DNA from: Allolobophora icterica
Taxonomy: Eukaryota; Annelida; Clitellata; Crassiclitellata; Lumbricidae
Assembly: GCA_963556255.1 (NCBI GenBank)
Contig: OY744609.1
Span: 14,823,744 to 14,887,743 of the forward strand
DNA length: 64,000 nt
Reading direction: 5' to 3'
Shown: positions 1 through 49,560 of the stretch, one piece after another
How positions within the stretch are numbered: the stretch's first letter is position 1
Layout: every line of letters begins with the position of its first letter
Position numbers and translations under genes: made by a program
Notes under the pieces: generated by a model
What the model saw: only the letters and a program-made list of their open reading frames with translations
What the model was told of the DNA's origin: nothing
Databases searched by the model: none

Positions 1-189
1 ATAAAATCAGAGGAGCTCTTTCCACTAGCCTATATGATGTGAAGTGTCATTAAAAGTAGACTATTACATCGTCACTGTCCGCCGTTTAAACTCTGGACTG
101 AACTAAACTCGCGTACTGACGTTTAGTGCAACGGTAATTATGAAAGGCTTAAGACTACTACGTGTGATCTTACTTAATTAGCTCTAATT

Positions 190-418
190 AGAGAAAGAAG
201 AAGAAGAAGAAGAAGAAGAAGAAGAAAAAGAAGAAGCAGAAGAAGAACAAGAAGAAGAAGCAGAAGAAGAACAAGAAGAACAAGAAGAACAAGAAGAACA
301 AGAAGAACAAGAACAAGAACAAGAACAACAAGAACAAGAACAACAAGAACAAGAACAACAAGAACAAGAAGCAGAACAGAAGAAGAAGAAGAAGAAGAAG
401 AAGAAGAAGAAGAAGAGT
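190..418. repeat. (GAA/CAA)n microsatellite
   Basis: A purine-rich trinucleotide-type array of gaa units with interspersed aac and agc variants. It gives a spurious poly-Leu/Phe open frame on the minus strand. Bases 1-187 before it show nothing recognisable. Confidence 0.95.
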
Positions 419-473
419 CACTCGTGCTATTCTGAAAGGCAGCTATGGGTATGAAGTGCTAGCGATTTCATTT

Positions 474-683
474 TTTTAGCCTCGGCATATGAGGGCGGGG
501 CCAGTCCTATCCTTCGACGTCTCATTTTCCCACCGACAGTGTACGGTCAGCGTACCCATTATAGGCGAGTTGGCTAGGTGGAGCAGAAATCGCGAAACAA
601 ATTTTTGCCCTGGCGGTGATTTAAACCTCCGACCCTCTGATTGACAGTCCAGCACGCTAACCAGTACACTATTTCGCACCCCT
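474..683 (-). mobile_element. tRNA-derived SINE (family C)
   Basis: On the minus strand the block begins with a tRNA-like head: an A-box-like stretch (ACTGGTTAGCGTGCTGG) followed about 30 bases later by a degenerate B box (GGTCGGAGGTTTAAATC). Its distal part (tcggcatatgagggcgggg and neighbours, 480-510) recurs at 62,762-62,810, so it is dispersed. This suggests a Pol III-type SINE rather than a tRNA gene; no cloverleaf can be closed. Confidence 0.55.
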
Positions 684-2149
684 CTAGGCCTACTTACCTA
701 CTTATTGAATCAGTATTTTGATGTTTAACGTTAAAACAGGTTTCTGAGTTGAGGTCGGATTTGATCTACGTCTGTGTTGTTTCTCTGTTTTGTAATCATT
801 CCTCATTTGCAACATTATAGGGCCTACTAGCAATGTTGAACGTTTTGATTTAAAACAACTGAGCACATTTGTAATACATAGCAAAGCTATAGGTCACACC
901 TTAGATGACCTAATACAGAGAACTGGCTAAACTCTAATGTACGGTACTTAGTTTCAAGTGTAGACTGTATTTTTTATCATCGTTATACAGTTCCTTCTTA
1001 AAGTTCATGTTTCCTTTGAAAGTGCCGCGTCCCCATGTTTCCTGCCCCATGTTTCTTTTGAAGTCGCCCTGTCCCCCATGTTTCATAATATTTGAAAGTG
1101 CCCATCCTCATGTTTCCTTTGGAAGTGCATCCCAAAACAGAAGCAAAACCTAACATTAAATTTGTTCTTGGAAGGCACTTCGATAATTATACGAACAAAT
1201 AAAGTATACGAACAAATAAAAGTATACGAACAAATAAAGTATACGAACAAATAAAGTATACGAATAAATAAAAGTATGGTATTCAAAGATGTATAGTTTG
1301 TACATTCTGCGCATACGTTCCCTGAACAATGTTTGGGAAGCATGAAAAAACAATTCCGTTTAAGACTATTAAAAGTGTTGAACTCTATTTATTGTTGAGG
1401 TAAGGTGTTGTCAATACTTTTGTAAAACGTTTTACTTGTGTCACTCTCGCCTTCCCTCGTAGAAACTCCAGTAAGAATTCCTTGGCTAGGGAATAGACGC
1501 CTTGGTTTGGAAATCTGAAGGGACTTCACTTGAGGTTTACAGAACTTTATTCAACTTAATTTTTAAGTTCAATAATAATTATTAACATATAATAAATCGT
1601 CGTCGTCTTCATCGTCATCATCATTTATAGTTGAGTCATTGCAATGGCTCCTTTTTGAGAGCTATTTTTAATAATTAGCTGGCTGTTAGCTTATTAAACA
1701 AACTGCATTGTGACGAGCCCAAATACTCATAGGACTAATCATTTATTGTATCCCACATTCATAAGGATCATCCTAAGTCATCAGAATCCCACAAGACAGA
1801 CATCCGCTATTGATCTACGGTTTGTTGCAGTGAGCATCTGCCTCTGATAATACTGCGCATAAGTTTTTATAGCCTGTACTTTGCTAATAGGTCTATCATC
1901 AAAAGTATAAAATCTTAGTAGCAATATTTCACTTTTCCATCAAAATTAATAAAATCTCGGTAAATACTAAATATATTATGTAAGAGTTAAAATATTTAAG
2001 AATCACTTTTCTTATGATGCGTCTCTTGATTCGTCGGTGCATAATGTTTTTCATTTTGTATCGGTTTAGTTTTGTTTCTGCATATTTTTGACGTAACAAA
2101 GGTGTTCATAATGCTGAAACGGCACGGATATAGGCCCCCTACTATACTC
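684..2149. other. intergenic, no gene seen
   Basis: AT-rich sequence with short tandem blocks (a purine-poor 'cccatgtttc' repeat near 1,030-1,130 and the 17-bp array at 1,190-1,268). No exon with splice signals or a family match was found on either strand. Confidence 0.6.
1190..1268. repeat. 17-18 bp tandem repeat
   Basis: About five copies of a unit reading gtatacgaacaaataaa, with the last copy diverged. It creates short open frames on the minus strand that are not coding. Confidence 0.9.
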
Positions 2150-2667
2150 TCATTTCTTCTTTTTCCCCTTCGCTTTGCCTTTCCCTCTCGCTTTGCCTTT
2201 ACCTCTTCCCAGTGCGTTTGACCAGCCAAAACCAGTGAGCTCCAAAGCATGAGCTGGACCATGGGCTTCATAGTACAAGAAATCCAAAGGTCCCAACGAC
2301 ATTAGCTGGGACAATGCCGACGACGTTTGGCTGCGATCGGCCGATGTAGGGGCCTGTCCTTCGGCGTTTTTCAAAGCATCGCTTTTAGCATCAGACTGAA
2401 GGTCCGGAGGTGTTGGCTGGCCGTGCGGTGAACTCTCTTCCAGCTCGACGTCATCGTTGGATGGAAGTAGTTCCGGTTGTTCGATTTGTGGCGGTGACGA
2501 ACTTTGTTCAACTTTTAGTTCACCAGCCGAGTTTTGATCCTGTTTCTCGGCTTCATCCTGGGACGAAGATTTCTCCTGTTTTGGAGCTTGGTCGTCGGAC
2601 GAACTGTGCTCCAGTTTAGCTGTTTCGTATCGCGGATAAGTCCGTATACTTTGTCTACGTTACTCAG
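2150..2667 (-). CDS. 3' terminal exon, unknown protein with Lys/Gly-rich tail
   Basis: The frame is open from an in-frame stop near 2,667 down to a TGA at 2,150, about 170 codons. There is no convincing ATG, and an AG just inside the upstream limit could be the splice acceptor, so I read it as a terminal coding exon. The sequence is rich in Ser, Glu, Gln, Asp and Pro (segments like SSSDDQAPKQEK) and looks disordered. A short hydrophobic stretch (LMSLGPLDFLYY) follows, then a basic tail of GKGKARGKGK-type repeats ending KKKK. I do not recognise the family. A basic tail of this kind is seen in nucleic-acid-binding proteins, but function is not assigned. A minus-strand AATAAA lies about 400 bases downstream (near 1,742). 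Upstream exons were not identified. Confidence 0.45.
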
Positions 2668-2930
2668 TTAGGGGACGATAGTTTACGAGATAAAGAAGTT
2701 CCAGAGGATGATCTTCCTGCTCAGTACGTAACGATAGCGCGTCTTAAAGAAAGGCGACACCCTATACAACACAACGATCCTGCTCAAATCGAAATATTCA
2801 TTCGCCCTCTATGAGCTAAGTTCACTATCACTAGGACTTTGAATTGGACAAAAGCGTTGACTTGCAAGCTTGTAAACAGTCCAAAACTCCATTTTACTAT
2901 ATACGCGGAAGAATATGCCTATAGGCCCCC

Positions 2931-3168
2931 TATAGCTTACAGTGACGTCAATTTGATACATCGTTGTGACGTCAACTATATACTTCAACCATATTTCATT
3001 GACTTCAACTGAAGATTATAGCTTATAGTGACGTCAGTTTGATAGTTGAGTGTGACGTCAACAATATACTTCAACCATATCTCATTGGCTTCAACTGAAG
3101 ATTATAGCTTATAGTGACGTCAGTTTGATACTTGAGTGTAACGGCAACAATATACCTCAACTGAAGAT
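2931..3168. repeat. 86-bp tandem repeat carrying TGACGTCA palindromes
   Basis: Two complete units and one shortened unit (starting about 2,931, 3,017 and 3,103), each beginning tatagctta. The array holds five copies of the palindrome TGACGTCA, the CRE consensus bound by CREB/ATF bZIP proteins. The third unit has lost its second site (gtaacggc). Confidence 0.85.
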
Positions 3169-4239
3169 TATTACAATCGTTTCCTTCATTCTACCACAGT
3201 ATAAATAATTACTTATACTGTGATTCTACGTCATCTGTCAAATGACCTACTTTTGAAAGAGGCGTGACATAAATACCAAAATGATACACTTCCACTCAGG
3301 TTTTAACATCGAGGGGCTCGGGAAATTTACAAATTAAATATAATTTTGGAATATGACATTTTTAGATTTCGGTTAAACCAGAAAGGAGGACCATCTACGT
3401 CGTTCTACGATATAGGCCTACTGGCGTTCCTGGGTCAAAGAACCTTTTAGTTTCTTTCTCTGTGTACTTGACAACAGTTGATAGAAGGTAAATGCGTTCC
3501 TTTCTCTGTGTTTTAGTTTCGGAGGAGGGTTCAAGCCCCTAGCTCTTCTTCTAACCCCCTCAGATAAGTAACTGAAACGATGTTGGAGGTCAGGTCTTGA
3601 CACAGTTCAAATTTATTTTTGTGAATTAAAGTGTAGGAGTTCTGTAAATTATGATTTTATGTTATTTTTGCATGCAGTGCCATGCACCTGACCATTTTAA
3701 TTCGTGAGTCGTCAGTTTTTCGCTTGCAACTTATTAACAACATTAGGTTTTGACCTGAGTTCGTGTACTTCGGTAATCTGCAACATTTTGGACCCCCCCC
3801 TTGAAGTATAATTCTATCATTATGATTTGTGACCCAGTGTACTGGATTTAATATGGTCTATGCTGCATGCTTTCAAATTGCGAGCCCAGAATTGGCCAAT
3901 GTTTCACCCGCTGTGCTACCATGATATATGTTTTGCACTGCAGCACTGGCAAATTCTTACTCTATTCAGTAACACTTGGGACTGAACAGGAAGATCAGAT
4001 CTGTCATAAAAAACACACAGGTTTGCGTTGTAACTCGAAGCTTATAATTGTGACACAATTTTTTGTAATGCTTATAATGAAGAGATTTAATAAATAAATT
4101 AATTTTCATGTCTAAATTCATCAGACATTTGCTAGACTGATTGTTACAATTGCTAAAAATTCATCTAAAAGAAGTCAGCTTCAACTAGCGGTCGCAGGAT
4201 AAGGAAGTGTCCTGAATCGCTTGGCCGGCCGTAGGACAT
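3169..4239. other. 3' flank of the large gene, no further gene seen
   Basis: No exon was recognised. The block holds the candidate poly(A) signals of the large minus-strand gene: ATTAAA at 4,086-4,091 and AATAAA at 3,612-3,617. Confidence 0.5.
4086..4091 (-). promoter_or_regulatory. candidate poly(A) signal (ATTAAA)
   Basis: An ATTAAA hexamer on the minus strand about 150 bases after the TAA stop of the large gene. A canonical AATAAA lies further on at 3,612-3,617 and is the alternative. Confidence 0.35.
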
Positions 4240-42294
<38,055 letters not shown>

Positions 42295-42309
42295 TTTGGC
42301 CGAATCTAC

Positions 42310-43428
42310 AAGTGAAAGCAAGGGATGTCCATTAGATTTAGCATTGGACATCATGTAACACTGTATACGTGATGCATGCATGGGAAGCCTGCAAAATAAT
42401 ATGGCAAAACCATGCGAAAAAAATTAATCCAATTTTCTGCTTACCTGCTGACTTAGTGCGAACGAAAGCTCAAAACAATACGGTATAACATCATGTGAAA
42501 GTGTGAATAACGTAACGGCTGCATAGCACTAAGTGCATAATTATAATCCATGAAGTATATAACATCCATGCAGTTTAGCCCAAGCGAAAACTTAAAAAGA
42601 AAATACGGTAACAAATCCTGCGACACTGGCAAAGTGAGCTACCGTACGTAGGTCTCAATATGTAGGGCCTATACATACGACATAACGCCGTGCGACCAAG
42701 TGTGAGCGAAAAGCGTGCAAGAGATGATTAAAGTGCAGATAGTTTTGAAACCTATTCAATCGAAGGCAGACGACACTGGCATATAATTGCGACTGCAATC
42801 GTAAAATTATATAGCGCCACCTGTGAGAAGGCACTGAGAGCAACAACATAATACATGTAGATTTAAGCGATAGCCTGTACCTACTGCTTGACAAAATACT
42901 TTTTAGTGTTGAAACGGCTTAGGATAGGCCTACGTGCATGCTTCTCAAGTGCTAACAAGCACAAATCTAGAATTGAAACTGACTAGATTTGGAGACAGAG
43001 GCTTGAATAAACGTGAAGTCTACCAGACTGCCAAAAGAAAGAAACCAGTAACGCGAGGAATTCCAAATAACCGAAAGAGACAGATGAGTGTTTCTCTACA
43101 GACAAAGGCTGAAGAGAAGACAATAGATCCAAAGAGATGAATCTACGTAGCTGCAGGGTCCTAAAGACAAAGAATTATCCAGCACAAGAGTAATAGATTT
43201 AAGACGTTCAAGGATATTAGATAGTCTTAGCAGACCACATCAGTTAACACTATTGCACTAACGTGTAACCTGTGATAAGCATAGCCTAAGTAATATACTC
43301 ATGATAGTATATATATATAGGTCTACATTGAAATGCTAACAGTCTTAGCCAGTAAGTTAAAACTTTATCTTACGCTCAAGCCTCACAATGAAATTTGAAG
43401 AAATGTCTACATGTTATTAACTTTGTAC
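42310..43428. other. intergenic or 5' region, nothing firm
   Basis: Presumed upstream region of the large gene. No TATA box or CpG-rich promoter can be pointed to. A short plus-strand frame at 42,934-43,140 has no recognisable similarity. Confidence 0.4.
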
Positions 43429-43681
43429 CTGTAAAGGTTAATTTAGACGAAGCGGATTTCGTGTCGTATGCGGTTGTCGTAGTGGTTTTCTCAGAAGTTA
43501 GCAGCAATTCGTTGTCAAGCCAGTTGTTGCGTCTTGTTGCGTTCGGACGCACCTTCCAACAACTGACAAATCTGACTGAGACCGGGGGCTTTGCGTCGCC
43601 TTTTGTAGTTGTCGACGACCTTCCATTCCTTGTTTGAACAATCTGCTGCATTTGATGTGGCAGATCCATTACGCGGATCAT
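43429..43681 (-). CDS. candidate first coding exon, unknown gene
   Basis: ATG at 43,681 opens MIRVMDLPHQMQQIVQTRNG, continues Thr/Lys-rich for 84 codons, and ends at a fair donor (ACAG|GTACAA). There is no signal peptide and no domain. The downstream exon is not identified; phase 1 would also fit exon 2 of the large gene, so an alternative first exon is conceivable. It could equally be chance. Confidence 0.25.
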
Positions 43682-44145
43682 TTGATCATTAATCGATTCG
43701 GTAAAGATGGTTTTATTGAATTGGAAGCTGTGTCCACCTGAGAGCGAAATCCAATCGCACCAGATGGCGTTGCAACGTCAGTCTTCAACGATCGTGGGGG
43801 TTTAGAGCAGTTAGCAACGTCAAAGATATATAGATAAAAACATGATCATTGCAACGACACCTCAACCGAATTTTTGCGTTTGTAGGCTTACTTGAAGAAC
43901 GTTTATTTTGCGCCAGTTCAACAAGGACGTATTCTGAGAAGTAGGTAGACTAAGGTATGCACGATGTTTGAAAGCAAACTCAGTAGAGGGCCTATATAAG
44001 TGTGGGTATAGTCGTGTACAATAAATCATCATCATCGTCATGATTTTCGCAACGCTTTATCTACCCGATTGCTTCTATTGTCTGGCAGTGTCACTTTGCC
44101 GCGCACCTTTCTATCTGCGTGAGCTTTGCTTTCCAGCGTCCATAG

Positions 44146-44416
44146 AGTAGTGGTAACATCACTGGCGTGAAGAGCAAGCGGTAGCGGGATCGCTTCCCGC
44201 AATCCTCTCAAAAAGGTCCACTCAGCCTATTTTCATTCGCGAGATGGCGCGGTGTTAAAAATGAGATGTAGGACGTGTTGGGCGCCTTGCATGGCTGCCG
44301 TATACAGTTAAATTCGACTCCTGTAATAACTTGTGATCATCCGTTCATACTGATTTGTAATCATACTGCGTTATTGTCAGTTTGAAAATATTAAACGAAT
44401 ATTATTATTATTTCTT
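44146..44416 (+). mobile_element. tRNA-derived SINE (family A), diverged copy
   Basis: Shares 'agagtagtggtaacatcactggcgtgaagagc', then 'ggctgccgtatacagttaaattcgactcc', then an (ATT)n tail near 44,400, with an altered middle. Confidence 0.65.
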
Positions 44417-44439
44417 GGTCGCCGTTCACTCCTTACATA

Positions 44440-44910
44440 ATACATATGTTCCTTTCGCTCGCACTGCAACTATGCAACAGCGAGCTTTTTCCGTTGTCGC
44501 CCCACTTTCTGGACTGGCCTTCCTCTCAAATTGCGATCTCTCCTTCGGGACTCGTCCACCTCTTTCTTCTCTGCTCTTTCCCGCCTGTAATTGACCGACA
44601 GTACAATCTCCGCCCGCGCCCACATGACTTTGCCCTTCCTCCTAAGGACTACTCGAATTTCATACCTAGAGTCTTGTAGGCCTAGTCTGCCCTTAAATAG
44701 TCGAGATCACTAGTTATTTCTTATATTTTTCTTCATTTGCTTGCTGTAACATGTTGCCGTGTGTCAACGTGCGATGATAATAAACGAATAATCAATCAAA
44801 TTCAGGCTGTTCTCTTTCGCCGAGTTTGGGCTAGTCGCGGATCAGCGCCTCTGAATAGTTATCTTGAAGCGCGCGCTATATAAATGTCTAGTTGATTGAT
44901 AGGTCATCAG
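44440..44910 (+). mobile_element. LINE 3' fragment
   Basis: 'atgcaacagcgagctttttccg' reads QQRAFSVVAP like the LINE RT C terminus. The 3' end is 'gcgcctctgaatagttatc' plus 'gcgcgctatataaatg' with a short (TTGA)n tail. Confidence 0.6.
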
Positions 44911-44999
44911 TTCCTGACGCCAGTCATTTGGCGGCGATGGGTACGAATATAAATGATCTCCTTGTCCTTGGTCATTTGTCAAGTCCTCCTCCCCCCCCC

Positions 45000-45325
45000 C
45001 AGTGTTACAGTGTTAGTACAAGTGATGTTATGTTATGTCCTCGTTTATATTATCTATCCAGTGGTCTGCCTTTGTTTCTTTTTCCTTCGAATCTTGCATG
45101 TAGTGCACTGTGTGGGATTCGGTCAACTGGCATTCTCTCTATGTATACATGTCATGTCCAAACCATCGGAGTCTTCGTTGAACGACTTTGTCTAACAGAG
45201 TTGTTTGGATAGCTAATGATTGTCTCATGTCATCGTTTGTTATTTTCCAGCTAATTTCTGCTGTAAGAATTCTTTTCTCTTTTTGCTTTCGCTTTTCCAA
45301 CATTGCGATCCGCATAGGCATATTT
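45000..45325 (-). mobile_element. LINE C-terminal fragment of a different type
   Basis: The minus strand reads DKVVQRRLRWFGHDM, then PVDRIPHSALHARFEGKRNK, the 'rRLrWfGHv.Rm...GkR.rGRP' signature at the end of another class of endonuclease-reverse-transcriptase ORFs. Stops and frameshifts on both sides. Confidence 0.65.
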
Positions 45326-45736
45326 GTTGCAACATCGTCTCGTATATTTTTGTCTTGGTTTTCTTAATTAATTCGCTCCTTCTCTACATCCTGCATTTTT
45401 CCAAATGCCTGTGAAGTGCGTCCGATTCTACTTTGTATGGCAATAAATAAAAAAAGATTAAATAAAGCGTTCTATCCCGACAGTAAACCCGATTCGTCCT
45501 CTTAACTAATTGTAAAGCAACGTTGGTCCTCACAATCTCAGAATCAATAGGCCAAACTGTCTTTGGTGAAACATATCCGAGCCAGCTAGCTGAAGAAAGC
45601 TCCATCCGTTGCACAACATAAGCATTTAAGACGTCATTGATTTTGACTTATGCTTTGCTGATAGGCAAAATGGATAAATTTCTTCTTAAACGAAAACGAG
45701 CAGCTGACATTATAGACGACAACATTGGCATTATGG

Positions 45737-46062
45737 GGGGGGGGCCGTAGAGTAATGGATAACACACTGGCGTGAAGAGCTGAAGGTACCAAGATCGAAC
45801 GTAAGGAAAAAATTCTGCCTTCCACTCGCTAGGTGGCGGCGGTGGTTAAATGAATAGTAGGCCGTGATTTGGCGCCATATGTTGGCTGCCGCATAAGCAG
45901 TTATATTCGACTCCTGTAAAACTGTTATCATGTGCTTCTACTGTTTACATGTATGTAAGGCTCCCTGCGTGGCTGCCGTTTCTACTATATGTATGTTCAC
46001 TGTACAGCGCAGTGCGTTTGCAGGCGCTTAATTAAAGAAAAAGATTATTATTATTATTATTA
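45737..46062 (+). mobile_element. tRNA-derived SINE (family A), full length
   Basis: Head 'ggccgtagagtaatggataa', B-box-like 'agatcgaacg', body 'ccactcgctaggtggcgg', 'ttcgactcctgtaaaactg', 3' end 'gtacagcgcagtgcgtttgc', tail (ATT)n at 46,046-46,062. Confidence 0.8.
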
Positions 46063-46887
46063 CGGGCCTATATATGACCGGTTGAAAAAGAAAATGAACG
46101 GATTGTTTTATAGGAAGAGAAAAGAATTTGTTTTTTCGAATGCTTGATTAAGTCACATTGCGAGTCAGACAGACGAATTAGTAGACAGACAGCGGTTAGG
46201 AAGTCTGCCTCTTCCTCCCTCCCTCCCTCCCTCCCGCCCTGGATCGAACAACAGAGTATTTTGCCCTGTATTGCACGTGACCAATCGATGTATTTGCCCT
46301 GTATTGAACGTGACCAATCGTTGTTTAGGCTAATCAGTCTTCGCCTCGTCAGTATTTGCTCCTCCTCCCCCTCAACCTCCCGTCAGGCCTCAGTCACATT
46401 CCATACATTCCACAGCGTTTATCGTAGAACACACATATCTGGGAAACTATGAGATTACTCAATTATTGGACCTAACTAATCCCAAGAACACACAGCTCTT
46501 TGACCGACTGTTGGTCTCAGTAACTACCTTTGTATGCCTATAGGCCCTATATCCTAGTCAGAGTGAATTGACGTTACTTCGTAGCAGCAACCATTGATAT
46601 CTGATACTGTGTGAACCACATGCCTGGCACTGTTTCTCGCATTTAGTCCCCTATCTATAGGCCTAGATGACATTTTTAGGCTGGCCACAATTGGAATGCG
46701 ACAGTTGAGGACAAACCGTTGTTGGCGCATCCGGAGTGGAAAGAAAGAAAATAAGCTAGACTATACGAAGTACATGTCCTTGAGAGTGAATTAAGCTTTC
46801 TTTTTCGCAGCAACCATTAACTGGTATGCCTACTCTGCGCAATCGTACGCGGCACTTTAGAAATTGTTTGAAACAAGCTTACACCTG
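46063..46887. other. intergenic, nothing recognised
   Basis: Contains a short (CCCT)n run near 46,215. No exon or repeat family was identified. Confidence 0.5.
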
Positions 46888-47267
46888 CAGTGGCGGCGAT
46901 CTTGTCTGAGAGGTGGGGGGGGACAAAGTTGGCCACGAAATCGTCGACGACCGTTTTTGGAAAATCTTGTCCCCAAAAAAATTTCTTGTTAGGATTTCGT
47001 CTAAAAACTTTTACTTCATAATTTGACTTTTTTGCGAATTCCTTCTTCTTTCTCATAATTTTGGGGGACACTTCTGCTCAAAAACTCTATTTTTTACCTC
47101 GTCTGGTCAGAAACGCTGCGAAACCCTCACGCGCAATGACATTTCTCTGCCTTTTTTGGTGTTTCTTCAAAATGTGGGGGGGGGGGACAAATGCATGGAG
47201 TGTCCCCCCACTCTTAAAGGTGTGGGGACATGTCATCCCGTGCCCCCTAGATCGCCGCCCATGTTGT
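46888..47267. mobile_element. GGCGGCGATC MITE, copy 3
   Basis: CAGTGGCGGCGATCTTGTCTG at the left, GATCGCCGCCCATG at 47,250-47,263. The flanks TACACCTG and AACACCTG (47,268-47,275) match at 7 of 8 bases, consistent with an old 8-bp hAT target duplication. Confidence 0.8.
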
Positions 47268-47495
47268 AACACCTGAACGAGAGTGGTCAGGCGATTGAAT
47301 TAGGCTCGCAAAACAGCCCCTTGAGACGTTTCCGAAAGGAATAGTTTATAGAACACTAAGACACTATTGTTAACATGACTGTGTCTTTCCCAAAACGAAT
47401 AGCTATGGTGGGGAACCACCCGAGTATAGGCCTAATTATAGCTTCTTTTGGTTATTCGGCTGAATGTAACTTTACGCGTCACAGGTAGCCTAGAG

Positions 47496-47813
47496 CAGCG
47501 GTTCTCAACCTTTTGAGACTCAAGGACCACTTATAAATTTTGTATCTCGGTCGCGGACCACCACTAAAAATTGTGCCAAAAACAAATTAATACAAAAGAA
47601 ATTTTTGCCATAAATTTGCAAATAAGTAGTTTCACGCTGCCATCTAGCCGATTCTAGCGATTGAAATAAAATAAAAAATTTAAAATTGACAAAATTTGTC
47701 TGTTTGCATGTTTTTAATTGTAAAAAATATAAATTGTAGGCCTTGCTCGCGGACCACCAGGCAGATGGCCGCGGACCACCAGTGGTCCGCGGACCACAGG
47801 TTGAGAACCGCTG
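47496..47813. mobile_element. hAT (Charlie/MER5-like) MITE, TSD GCCTAGAG
   Basis: Begins CAGCGGTTCTCAACCTTTTG and ends GGTTGAGAACCGCTG. Identical GCCTAGAG occurs at 47,488-47,495 and 47,814-47,821. 'gcggaccacc' repeats lie inside. The CAG.GGTTCTCAACC terminus is the one known from hAT-Charlie non-autonomous elements of vertebrates and other animals. Confidence 0.92.
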
Positions 47814-47821
47814 GCCTAGAG

Positions 47822-48779
47822 AGAGATCAGCTGCCCTGATTAAAACCCTAGGCCTATCAGATGTTTCGTTATCTTTAATTGAGGTCTTTGCCAACTTTGG
47901 GCCAACATGTTTGATCATTGAAATAAATTAGATAAGACGGATAGGGCTATATAATTTCCTCCATTCCAAGTACGTGGGAATTGTCGAGGGGTTGGCAGTT
48001 CAACCCCCCTAGCCTTTCTTAGGGCAGTACCAAGAAAAGAGAGTTCATTAGGGATGGGCCCACGACAGCGAAACAGCGAGACTGAGCCAGAGCAGACCTC
48101 ACCCGAGGAACGAACAGATCAAGCCGATTCAGATAATGTCCCTTGTAGGGGGTCGATGAGAAGAAGCAGACAGAGCTTAGGTTTGCGCATCAGGTCACAA
48201 AGATAGGCTGGAGCTAGGAAGCGAGTAGGCCTACCTATAATACACCACCTGTTAAGTACCTAGTGATGATAGAAGTATTATTATTTTTAATCATCCATTC
48301 TTTAATTCATAAAACATGACAAAATATCTGTGGACTGTAAATCCAAAAGAAATTAAAACAAACAGTCAAAAAATCCAAATAACTACATCTCATTTAAAAG
48401 TCAAACTCGAGTCATGTGGCAAAGGAAAGGCATATGACCAACTGGTCGATCTTTATCCGATCTGTTCCTACTCCATTTATCAAGCACCTTTTCCTCATCA
48501 CCTCATTTCAGTCGAAGGCTCGACTGACCTGTGAAACGGAAAACAAAACAACAGAATCAATTCCAGCAACAACTGGAGATTAACGTGCCAACCGTCAAAC
48601 TGGAATCTGAGGCACAAGTACTGCGTTCAGTTGTATATATATACTGTATAGAATTATAGATCATACCGTAATTAAGTTAATTACCAGCTGAATCTGGAGT
48701 TTACAAAGGCGTGGATCCACACGCGGCGTTTACTGGACCGTTAGGTAGGCCTATACAGTATACATCCAAAACTCACTAG
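47822..48779. other. intergenic, nothing recognised
   Basis: A plus-strand frame at 48,316-48,534 starts with ATG but shows no family similarity, no splice context and no composition bias. Confidence 0.45.
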
Positions 48780-49560
48780 CCACAGCTGTCACTAGAACGC
48801 CAAAACATCATCATATCTCTCCCACCCTAAAATCACTCCATTGGTTAAAAATCCTCAAGCGAATCCACTACAAAGTCCTACATCACTGACCTACAACTCC
48901 CTACAATATTCCCAGCCCAAGTACCTTTCGTGATCTCTTTCACCATTCAGACAACCCGCTCCACCCAATCATCGTCCTATCTCAGTCTTTCTCGACCCCC
49001 ACTCACTATACTCACCTGAAGTTCTCCAACCGAGCCATATCCATCACAGCACCACGCCTCTGGAATGATCTCCCCTCTGAATTCCGCAGCTTCTCAGTGC
49101 CTCCATCATCATTGCAACGCGTCCTTCCTCCTCCTCCTCCTCCTCTCCTCCTCCTCCTCCTCCTCCTCCTCCTCCTCTTGTTCCCCTATCTATCACCCCC
49201 CGGGCTTTCCACTGAAAACTGAAGTCTCACCTTTTCAAATACTCCTACTCTGGCTCATCTGATCCTCCGCTTTCCAACTATTCTCGCCGTAAACGACACC
49301 CACCTTGACATCTGCTCTGCCTCTCCTGATCTGGTACCCTGCCAATCGGACTTGGACCTCTTTTGGACTACTCTCTGGAAACCCCCTTTGCTTTGGCTTG
49401 GCCTTCTGGAAACCGGACTCGGGCCTCTCTTGGACTACTCTCTGGAAACCCCTCTAATCTGACGCAGCGCTCGTGAATAGGCTGGTTCCCTGCGCTTGGC
49501 CTTCGAGTGGCGCTTTAGAAGTTTGGAGATTACGATTACGATTACGATTGGTAAAAGCGT
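48780..49560 (+). mobile_element. LINE 3' fragment with RT C terminus and (ATTACG)n tail
   Basis: Reads LKSLHWLKILKRIHYKVLHH, then KFSNRAISITAPRLWNDLPS, with a (CTC)n expansion at 49,129-49,177. It ends 'gcgctcgtgaataggctgg', 'gtggcgctttagaag', (attacg)n. It is a 5'-truncated CR1/L2-like copy downstream of ARMC9. Confidence 0.75.
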
